A stretch of DNA of 64,000 bases from Hydractinia symbiolongicarpus (taxonomy: Eukaryota; Cnidaria; Hydrozoa; Anthoathecata; Hydractiniidae), in contig NC_079875.1 in the NCBI RefSeq assembly GCF_029227915.1, forward strand, positions 13,077,001 through 13,141,000. The letters run 5' to 3'. The translations under genes were made by a program, and so were the position numbers. The notes below the pieces were generated by a model that saw only the letters and a list, made by a program, of their open reading frames with translations, made no database searches and was not told the origin of the DNA. Positions 49,701 to 61,700 of the stretch are shown here, one piece after another (the stretch's first letter is position 1; the number at the start of each line of letters is the position of its first letter).

Positions 49701-52700
49701 TAATAGCTTATAACTTTATTTTTACGGAAGTATACCATCCATTGCATTGCGAATATTTTGCAGGGAGCATGTCTGACTTCTTGTCAAAAATATATATGTA
49801 TATTTTTAAGACGATATTTTCTCGTAGAGTGGACCAAGAAAACGTCAGGACTCGTCTATCATAGCAACGGGAAGATTTAAAGCGTTTGTCGCTAGAAGAA
49901 GATGGCAGGTAAGAATAAACTTCTTCTGTATTTCGTAGAAACTATCATTAACAACATGTGGAAGTCTCTTACTGTGTGTTCAAAATGATCGCACCAAAGC
50001 TTTATTTCTGACCCAAAGCGGAGTAATTATGCTACTTCATGCTAACAGGCGAAAAAAATACACAATATCGATGTGTAAAATATGTACGACGGATACCACA
50101 GAATAAAGGCTAGTCTCTTTTATATTGATGTTATAAGTGTGTTTGAAATGGCCAAGGCTGAATAAAATAGGCTTGGCCGTAACATAAACATCGGGCTCAA
50201 AATCCGATTCTCAAAAAAATTATAACGAAAACAACTAGTTCCGTTAATTGTTTGGATAATATCTCCCCAGACATAGCGTGTTCTGCTCATAAGAGACGGA
50301 CCCAAAAAAAATGTTTCAAAGAAAATTTGTATATTAGAGATTTTTATAAAGCACATTCCCTCCTCCTGCAATAAGGAAAATTTCAAAAATAGAAATAAGG
50401 GCGAGTTGAAGATAAAGAATAGGAAAGGGGAATTGTTATTGACCTCCTAATAGTCTATTGGTGTGAAATAAGGGCAAGTTGAAGATAAAGAATAGGAAAG
50501 GGGAATTGTTATTAACCTTCTAATAGTCTATTGGTGTACAGTGGTATTCTTTTCATTGTAAATACTATTTCGCCCCACTTTAGAACTTAATATTTTCAAT
50601 TTAGCAATCATTTCAAAAGTTGAACGCAATCACAAGATTTTCCAAGTTCCTAAGAAAAGGAGTATTACCTACTTTTCCTGAGGAGGTTAGTATCTAATTT
50701 TATGCTTTGTCTACTGGGTGGTAATATTGAGATATGTTTTTCAAATTTTCTACATTTGTACAACATTTATATTTGGCTAAAACGCCTTTTTGATATGAGT
50801 TATGTTGTATCATTTTACGGCTTTTCGGTCCCGGTTGTTTTAAATAATGTAGGACAAGAGGGTCTTGTGAGCAGATCGGTTGTGTTTATCAGAAGTTCAA
50901 TTTGTTTTAATGTATATAATGTAGTTTAATTCAATATTAGTCAGATTGTAAATCATGATGTTAGCAAGTTAAATAATTCCACATTTTTGCGACAGGCAAT
51001 TGAAAGCTTATGTATTAAAATGCCAACTACAATTCTGAAGTAAAATTAAAGTATGAGCTTTCCAAAAAATTGGATAATATGCCACCGAAACTCTTCTTTA
51101 TAAATAAGTGGAATCTGTATAAAGCGAATATAGTCTAAGCGAACAGCTCTATAAAAGGAGAGGATATGTCAGAACGATCTGACTGATTTCACGCCGAACG
51201 TTTAGCAAATTTTGTATAGACCGGCATCTTTATAAGCACCAATAGTGTCCGATTGAGACAAGTCCTAGTGTATCTGGTTCTATAATGAATCGGTATTACA
51301 ATTATATTGCACGAGGCTTTCAAATAATCAAAGAGGTATAAATCACGGTCCTTCGATACTGTTGAAGTACTCTTTGCTATCTCTAATTGCAGATTACGGC
51401 TCAAATCACCTGAAACAAACAGGGTTAAAACCATTTGAAATATTTCAATGCTGAATAATTGTTGTGGAAAAATATGGGATTTAATTGATTGGGAACTTCG
51501 TAAAACTTATGTTAATGTATTGTATTTTTATGCTTTAAAATCAAGTTAAAGTTTTTTAAAGAAAACATTGTTATACCCAGATGTTGTATTCTCTTAAACT
51601 ACGGCCATATGTTCACCCTGTTACTATGGCAACTATGAGGAGATTCAAGTTTAGATATTGCATTCATTTGTGCTCCAACGTAGAGGAATATCCCGAAAAC
51701 CGAGAAATCGTATTTAGTTAAATTGAAATAGCAAAATGCTTGGAATAAATGCTCTCTTTTTAATTTAGAAAATGTGAATAATACCTAAACGTTTAATTAA
51801 AAAATTACTGCATTCCGTCGCGTTACTAAAAATATAATCTAGGCCACCCAGGAGGAGCGTTGTAATATTAAAATACTAAGATCGCACCTTCGTGTGATCC
51901 TTCATGTGTTGAAGTTTAGTCTTTTGATTAACAAGCTCAAATAAATGCTGCAAAAATATGATTAGTAAGAAGATCGATAAATTATTTGTTTTTCGATGTT
52001 TACAACAAATCTTGTTTGATTAGTTGTAAAGAAGATTCATGAAAGTTTATAACACGAGTTGGAAATGCATTTTATTTTTTATTTTTATGTTTTATTTTTA
52101 TAATATGTTTCATTTTCTTATTTTTTCTTGTTCTATTTTCTTTCTTCTTTTTTTTTTTTTGGTTTATCACCCAGTTGTGTAATCCCTACGGAAGTCACGG
52201 AGAGACAAATCCATTCCCTTTCTTCGCGATAATTTGAATCACTTTTTAATATTTGGGTTTACTAGAATAGTCCCCTCTCCTCGCTCCACATCCTCGCTTC
52301 CCATCCCAACTTACACAAGCAAAAGAAATTAGTTCAAAATCACCTTCACCATCTCTGCTCATACGTTTTTGAAGAATTTCTGCATTTGTAATCGTTTTTC
52401 CCTACTGTTTAACAATAGCTGTTTGCATGGCGTGTTCCCACCCTTTAATAGTTGCATTCAACTTTTGAATTAAACTCATCTCTTGTTGACAGTCCTTTAT
52501 ACATGAATAATAGACTCTTTAACAATATGAGAGAATGACATGTAATAGCAGAAGTTAATCGTTGTCTTGCAAAATAGAAATTGTATTTTGAGTTTCTTTA
52601 GCGCATGCTGGAAAGTTTTGTGATTCTTATGTTTCTCTCGTAGTTTTGAAACAACTATTTGTTTTCATTTCTAATTCTTTCTGTCAGATAATAATGCTAA

Positions 52701-55700
52701 TAATAATGTTAACGTTTTTGAAAAGCTAGAATTTTTTCTGTTGTAAACACAGGTTCTCGCAATAAGCATGATGTTTCGTATGTATTTACTTATTCGTTTT
52801 ATTAACTTTCTTAGCATATCGCTACAACAGCTACACTAACAAATCCACTAACACCCATCCCAGATAATAATACCTACAATCCACTGCGAGATAATACTAA
52901 CACTAATGCACCAGTAAAAACATTCCGACCTGCTTCGAGCGTCACTCCAATAACTTCTTGTGAAGTTGAGTTAATGAAAAATATATTACATTCTATTAAA
53001 GTAAAAAAGGACAATAAACGAAAAATAAAACAATACGTTCCGTTAGATGACGACGAAGAGTCCGACGAATATACCGACGAATATAGCGAAGAAAGTTTAA
53101 GTGATAACAATTCATCGGGTACAGAGAAAAAGAAGAAGAAATATTTCGCTTCTGACGTTGTTAGTGACGGGGACAAACGGATACATGGTACGTTGGAGCT
53201 TCTTTGGCAACAAAAGGGGAAAAAAAGGAAGCGAAAGATTATGAGAATAAAACGACAGGCTATTCTATACGCATCATTTTCTTCAGAAATAAGCGAGTTT
53301 GAACTCGAGAGAGAAGCCACTTTTGAAGGCAGGCCTATATCTCGAAAGATCTCAATCGACGACTTTCATACGCCACCGGAAGCATTTAAAAGCGCGGTAA
53401 TTATTAACGAAAAGGACTTCGCTCCGGATTTTAAATACAGTCACCGGAACGGACAGTCGAACAAAGATCACCCCAGTGATATAATTGAGGAAGAGGAGAA
53501 TATGATTTCCATCACGCCTAATAGTTCCACCAGTACTAGCGTATCTAACGTTGTACATATGAACGGAGATATAAGTTCTGAAAGCGATAATGAAACTTCT
53601 TCAAAAGTTGAAGTGTTTGTCACCAACAAAAAAAATAAAAACAGAAACACTAGCAATGTAGAAGCAAACAGTGATGTCGACAGCGTGTTTATGGACAGCG
53701 TTAAATCAAACTTTGACACTTCTACACCAAAGAAACCGATTAACACGCAAGTATCGAGTTCTAGCAACTTATCTATAACGCACGATAACTCAACTACAAG
53801 AAGCATGAGTACAAATAGCGCTTACGAGATCGTCGAAATATTCGACAAGTTTGAAAACATGCAAATTCAAACGGTAGAAGAAAGTGGAGCCGTGGAGACT
53901 GAGTATTTAGATTTTGTTAACATAAGAAAGGTATACGAAACAATCGATTTGGAAGACCATATGAACGATAATGATTCTTCCTTAACACGAACTGATAGCG
54001 TCTGCTCGCAACGGTCATTAACACCAAGACCATTCGATGCAAATGATCAGTCTAATAACAACCCGATAAATAAAGTGTGCAAAACGTATGGCGGATTCGT
54101 GTTTGATTTCGATATAATCGATTCAAAATCGAATGGTATCGTATCGAGTGACAAATCGGATGAAATTAACTTCAACTTGTATGATGACTATATAGTGATT
54201 GATATAGAAAAAAAGAAACTAACCTGGAATGAAAGTAACATGTCTGGTCTGTATATTATGCTTAACAACTAACTGTTAATCTGGTCTGTAGATTATGGTT
54301 AAGAACTAACAGTTCATCTGGTCTGTATATTATGCGTAATATATAAAGCAACTTTTTGTTTCTGGAGTGTACCTGCATATTTATAGCGTCATAATATTTC
54401 ATTGTATTTTATTGTACCGTCTGTCAATTTCTTTTTGAGTCATAACTTAAAAATTAACTAACAATCCCCATTAGATAATAATTTTCGTCTTTTAGATTTG
54501 CTTACGAGTATTATACAAGACTGCACGAGATAAGAGTATTTGACGAGAATCTGAAGTTATATTAAACACGTGCTATATATTCTAAATAAAACTTTTATGA
54601 CCACAATTTATTTACTAGAAACTAAACAGACTCTTTGTTAATCCGCAGTTAAAAGTTACAAACTAACCGTAGTAACATTGCAATGTTTCTTCAAGGATTC
54701 TAACTAATAATAAAAGCAATGCGACTATTTATTGTAAGTCTTTTTTTAAATTGAAAAACAATTTTATTCTATTGTCTGTAGAAATATAACCCAAGGAGTA
54801 AATTATCTTTTTTGTTTCCGCTTGTTTGTTATAACTCAGTCTATCGTTTTACTATATTAATTCAAATATAGTTATTTCGAGCTGGTCACTTGTTTTATAT
54901 AGCTCTTCTGTTTACTGAAGCCTAAATATTAATTTCCGCTTATAAATAGAAGTTTGAACGGACCGGGATAGACAATTTTAATTTCTTGAATCTGATTGGT
55001 TGATAACATTATCTGTTCTAGAAGTTGAATTAAAGGGGCTACGGAACGGCTGTTAGTTTTCGGTTTTAGTGACTTAAGGCCGGGGCAAAAGATTCCAACA
55101 TTCCATCCAACATCAAAAATGAATTGTTGGACAAATGTTGGATGAATGTTGGATGCCCTTAAAAGCGTTTAATCGTAACATCCAACATTAGCTTTATCCA
55201 ACAATGTCGATCATTCATTTATTAGCACATGTTCTACTCATTTATTTCAAACTAAACATGGCGGCGGCAGAAGACATGCTCCTCTTGATTATTTTATCAG
55301 AATTCTCCGATTCTGATGACGAAAAGCCTCGAAGGGGTAAAACAAGAGAGTGGGTCAAAATGAGAGGCCAGTTTGGAATATATGAGATTTATAAATTTTA
55401 CTTTCGTTCAAACGATTCCAACACTTACCCAACATGGGTGTTGGATGTGTGTTGGATGGAATGTTGGAATCGTTTGCTCCGGCCTTTACACGAAAGTCGA
55501 GCTGATGGCGGTGAAAAACAAAAATGGCTATTTTTCTGGCATGTATGTAATTTACAGACTCGAACATATAGATTTATCTAGAATTTTTATCTTCTCCAGC
55601 CTTGGTCATGTTTTCATCCAGAATGAGTCTTGCTGAAATATTTCTTTGTAATATACTTTTCGAAAAAAAATAATGAACCAACGAGCACAGTGCACTGGTC

Positions 55701-58700
55701 TGTTCATTGCGCAAAACGAACTTGCCGGATTTTTTATATGTGCACGGGATATATTTTGAATCTTCAAGGAAATCTTCAAGGAGATTCAAAATTTGTTCGA
55801 ATTACAAGGGGGTCGAATTATAGAAGTTTGATTTCGGCCGAATTTTGGTGAGGAAGTGTTAACGGGTTTACGGCGCCATTAATTATCAACGTTGCAACAT
55901 TCTATGAAGTAAAACGACGCGTAGTATTTGAGAAATAAGTTTCTAATGGAAGTATTGTATTCCTTGGTTACATCTTTGTTCAAGCGCCCTTTTTCTAGAT
56001 CCTTGTACCTCATTTTTAAAGTCTTCTCATTGTGTTACCTCTTGGATGCCATTGCTGGAAATGATGTAAAATATCAACAGGCAAACAAAAACACTCAAAA
56101 TACTTTTTCAAAACATTCTATTTGCAACGTTCGATTGTTGAAAAATTCGAATTTTATCAGAACGTTCCATTGCTAAAAAGTTTGAATTTCACGAGAAATT
56201 TCGATTATTGGAAAAGTTCGAATTTCATTGAAACGTTCAATTGTTGTAAAATTTGAGTTTTAGAACTTTGAACAGACGAAAATTTGCAAAATTCGAATTA
56301 CATGATCAAAATTTGCTCACGAACCAAGAAAATTGTTCGATTTATATGATTTTTCGAATTACATGAGTTCGAACTATAAGAGTTTTCTTATAAGGATTAT
56401 AGAGTAACCTCGGACGGGACCGGAGAATTCGTTCGATTTATATGATTATTCGAATTATAGAAGCTCGAACTACATGGTTCAACTGTATGTGAAAAAATAA
56501 ATAGATGGTTTGTGCAATGTTTTTCCAGATCTCTTGCTTATAACAATTCACCCAGAATTATAAGCACCCAGAATTATTTTAAACAAACAAACAAATTTAA
56601 ATGTATTAAACCAATGTTCTTTAATCATATCACATAATTATAATCCAATATAAAGATAAAGATTAACAAAAAAATAATGAAAATTTACCTTTAAGAGGAT
56701 CAAGATTTGATTTGGAAAATTATATTACAGTAGACGTCCATTAATTCGAACACGCAAGGAACTAAATTATTTGTTCGAATTAACGAATGTTCGGATTATC
56801 GGAAGTTCAGAAAAAACAAAGATTTTAAAAGTGTTTCAAGGTTTTATCCTAATATAACTTTATTACAACTTTACTACAACTTTTTATAAAAATCTTTTAA
56901 CATTGTTTGTTTCGCGATGAGCATGGCCTCCAAATTCCTTGTAAACTTTATTTGATTGGAAATGCCAATTTAATTGATTAATTGAAAGAAATTTTGCCAC
57001 CATTGATGCAAAAATAATAAATAAAAATGAAAACGTTTTTTTTTTATTTTCTCTTAAGATTTTATTTATCGATACTCGATACACAAAATTTCGAATTAAC
57101 GAGCATAATGCAGCTTTGGGACTAAAAAGTTGTTCGAATTAGCGAAATGTTCCAATTAGCGGAATTCGAATTAAGCAGCTCAAAATATAAGACATAATAA
57201 CGGAAAGTTCGAATTAAGCGGCATTCGAATTAACGGACGTCTACTGTATAGTATATCCAGTTGTTTTTAGCTCAAAGTTGAAATAATATTAAAAAAAACC
57301 TTAAAAATAACTTTGTTTAACTGAGGGACATTAAGTTGGGCATGCGTGATCAGCTATTGAAGTCTGACTCGCTTACACATGCTTTCTACATCTTGTCGAT
57401 AATATTTCTAAGTTTCTATTCATTAAAAAGGTTTAACGTGGTGTTTCTTAAAGATTTAGAATATATTTTGAACTAGTAATGTATCGAGAGTACAATATGT
57501 GTACGTACATTTATTTAACAGTGAATGCCGTCTGCTTAAGATGTCTACATGATTTACTCTCGCATTAAGCTGAATCTCCACTGGAAGATTTTTGTGACGA
57601 AAAGTAGAAACCAATTCAACTTTTCGTTATGATCACAAAATCGCGACCAATACGAGTATTGATGACGATCGTCGTAAAAACGGTCCCGTGGAGATTCGCC
57701 TTTACTCTACGCCTTTCAGCTACAATATTTTACAAGGTGTTCAACTAAAAAATATTAAAGCAGTTTTCCAATCTCTAGTCCATCTCTAGTTTTGGACCTT
57801 TCGACGTCAACACGTCCATAACAACAAATGAGTGGGCGGGCAGATGTTTAAAATGTGTTTCTAGTTAAAATAATAACAAACTAATTATAAGTAGGATCTA
57901 ATTGTAAATGTACTTCTTGATTTTCTGCGAAATGTTCTCCCTTTCGCAGTGAAACATGGCTGCGCCTAGGGGATACAGTATATTATTTAAGGTTTTGTGA
58001 TGATTTTGTCATGATTGATCGGATGCCCATATTTCATATCTTTTGCGCATTTCCATATGAGAAAAAAGGCTTAATTTGATTTTCCCTGTACGAAAATAAG
58101 TTCAATGCAAACTTTCATAGTCTTGTTCCGAAACTATTAGTTGACGTGTCTGAGTAAAGTACCCACAGTATCCACGTAACAAAATGCCTTATATTGCATA
58201 TGCCTTGTTATGTCAATTTATGACAAGCTGTGCTTTTAAATGCATGTGCAAATAACTATGTCATTCACATTAAATCCAATGTTTTCGGATATAATATTCC
58301 CTGATTTAAGGAACTTGATGGGCTGTTGATATGAAGAGTGTCAAAATCAATAATAAAATGGTCGCAAATATGCGCAAATAATTGTCTTTGTTTTTTCAAG
58401 GGGAATTTTGTGATGACATAGATCAAGAGAAATCCTGGGAAGGAGAACGCATGATAAAAGGATTGTTTAAGGATAGTTTCAGTTGTATGTGTTTTGAGAG
58501 GGAGGCATCTCCCGTCTCCATGTATAAGCAATTTTTTCTTGAAAATTTGTTTACCTGTTTCCTTTATTGCGCAGAGTTTAAAACGCTGTTCAAAAAAATA
58601 TATAAGATCATATGGTTTTGAAGAATGGTTGAAGTGATATTGCGCTTCGAATGTTTTTTAATGATCTCGTTAAGCGACTTGTTCCGAAATGAGGGTCATC

Positions 58701-61700
58701 TCTGGCTACCTTGGTGTTGCTTCTCGTTTTAGTTCATATTATTGAGTCTCGAATTTTATCCATATTTACGAAAACATGTACGCGCGAAAATCCCTTGAAA
58801 GTTCAACTTGCAAAAATAATTTTCCTGCAATAATTAGAAATGATTTATTCGCTAAAATGAACATATTTTATTTTCCCCCATTCGCCGCAAAAAACTGGGT
58901 TTCTTAACGCACAGGAACAAATGAAATTAATATTTGCGTTAAGCCTTCTTTGCAAGAAGACTTTAAAATCATCTATTTTAATCCTCTAAACGCCTGCTAG
59001 AAATATCTCGAGAGGACTTAATATTCGCGAAATGCATTTTTTGATCTCGAAAGTTGATCGGCTTAAAAATACATGTAACACCTATTGCCCATGTTAAGAA
59101 TACTGTCTTTCAAAAAACTAGATAAATTTCTTATCGAATAGTGTTATTTTTGTCATAAAATAATAAACTGGGAAGATGTAAAAAGTTATGGAACACTATT
59201 CTCGAACTAAAAAGGTACAGGAATTTGAAGCTTGTCACATAAAAATCACGCCATTAAAATCGTGGTTTCGAAATTATATCGACTTAACAATTCATTAAAT
59301 AACAGACACCGTTTGAGAGCTCAGCATGTCCAAGTCTTGTATTTATATTTGTAAATTCTTTTACCTTTTAGACTATAACATATAAAATTTATTTTGATTT
59401 TTTTAGAGCGTAAGTCCTTCAGCATCACCATGTGTATCTCCTGGCCCTGAAGATACGACCTTTACGCCCATTTCTACGCCCTCGTTAACAGATACACCCA
59501 AAGGAAATACACCCACACCTGATAATGAAGAAGAGATTAACCAACATGCAGAAAACAAAGAACCATCAGACGTGGTAGATTGCTCGCAAAGTACTACACA
59601 ATGTGAAAATAAAGGAATTGGTGATGTTTGCAAGCAAATCCAACAGAGTGCCGACGGAAACATTACGATTGAAAATGACGAAATACAGAATAGAAAAATG
59701 AATAACAGTAAAAACGATTTGACAGACTGTGTAAATCAAAGAGTCATTATTAAAACTGAAAACAGCGTGCGCAACAATGAAAGTAACACTGATTTAATTG
59801 AAATAGAAGAAGCCTCAAGTAGGCCTTCAAATACAAACACTTTGCCCGCGAACCAGGATACGGCCATTGTTAATTTAACTAGCGAAGAAAATAAGTTAGA
59901 CAATGCGAGCAAACAAGAGATATCACACAATGAAAGCAAGCAAGACGAGGACAATGTGGTGTTAAGATCAGATTCTACAAGTGACGAAAATGTCGTAAAT
60001 GTAAACACAGCTGTGTCTGAGGTGAAAGATGTAAAAGACGAAACAAACCACCCTGTGCCGTCTATTGAAATTCGCGTCAACGATTTTGGATCCAAAGCAA
60101 GCACTGATGAAATCAACGCTACTGTTACAGAATCACCTTCCAGATTGCGAAAGGAAAGCCATCACAGGAAATACAGTCGTGAAGCACCTGTACATTACAC
60201 ACAAATGTTCTTAGATGAAAGAAGAAGGCAAATGATGAAAGAAGGAAGTTTTGCGTCGGTCGATGAAGCTTCTATCGAAATCAACGCCGCACAAGAAAGC
60301 AAGGCGCCAAATTGCAGTGTCGAAGTTAAAGGAGTCAGTGAGGACATAGATGAAAATAACAGCATAGTGTGTAATACTCAACCAATTATAACAGAAGATG
60401 AGAAAAGTACCACTTCACATGTTATTACTTCAGATAGTCCATCCAAAGCAAACGAAAAAGCCAAAAAATTTAAAGAATGTATTGATCAATCGTTTGCCGT
60501 AGAAACGGAGGTAGCCCAAAACAATCCGTCAGAAGTAGTACTGGACGATTGCACAAAAAACGAGAAGGAATCACTCACTTCCATAAATCAAAGCAGTGTG
60601 GTAGAGACTGACCAGGGAGCATCAGTTCCGCAAAAAAATGTCTCGTTCTGTAAAAACACAATCGTAGATACGGATTTCAATGAAATCAAAGGCTTTGATA
60701 TTCGCGATACAAAAGGCTGCAAAATAAGTGGTCGAAAGAAAGCTGTATTCACAGACCATAGAAGTATATTAAACGATGAATCAATAAAGAAACCAAACCG
60801 ATCGCTCTCTTTAAAGGAACAAAGAAAAGCGTTCATACTCGGCACCAGGTCTCAATCTCTAGACAGCGCGACGATGAAGACAAGCGAGATGGATGATATG
60901 AAAAAGTTAGAGCCGTTGCCGGAAGATAATGTGGTAACTTTACCGAATGAAATCAAGGAAGATATGTTGGAAAATAATACAATGGTAGAAAATGACGAAT
61001 CCGAAGAGGATGACAAAATGGTAGACGAGCTTTATCTTGGAAATACAAAAATTAGCAACGTTTTAGATGAGAATGAAAACGTAGATGGGATATCGGACCA
61101 AGAAAAAATTGACAAAACAGAAGGACGTTATGAAGCCAAAGAAAAACAAGAATTGTGCTTCCAAGAAAAGCATACTGCTAAAAAAGGTTTGTGAGAAAAA
61201 TATGATTTTTTTTGTGATTTTTTTTAGTTGTATGTTGATAATTAAATAGCCGGGTCAACACAGACTACATGCATGAGATTCTCTTGACCGCGGTCCCCTA
61301 ATCAATTTATAAAGTCTACCGAACATATTTTTAAACAATTAATTAAATTTCTTAAGACTTTGCCATCTTTAATTTTATATAAGTTGACAATATTCAACAT
61401 TGAGAGCTAAATTTATGAACGCGTTAATTAACTAGTTGATTAAATTAAAATTAATTAGTTAGTTAATTTATTGGAAGCGGTCTTAAGTCGTCTTTAATAA
61501 GAGTAATTATCCAGATTTTCGCAATCGAATTCTTACAAATAAACATCTAAAATCGCTCTTTTCAACGCCTTTTAAATAAAAATAAACGTTAGTAAGAGTG
61601 GGCTTAATAAAAGCTGAGAAAGTAATTTTTTAAAAAACCATTCTTTAACGGATTGGAGAAAATTATCTGTCAAACTATATCGTACTGATCATGTTTTTCT

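Noticed and set aside
58265-58621. Overlapping frames on both strands near 58.3-58.6 kb
   Set aside because: No splice signals fit the kinase phases and no domain is recognisable; at most a decayed repeat.
53352-60116. Minus-strand Ser/Leu-rich frames opposite the kinase tail exons
   Set aside because: They are antisense shadows of the Ser/Asp/Glu-rich plus-strand exons.
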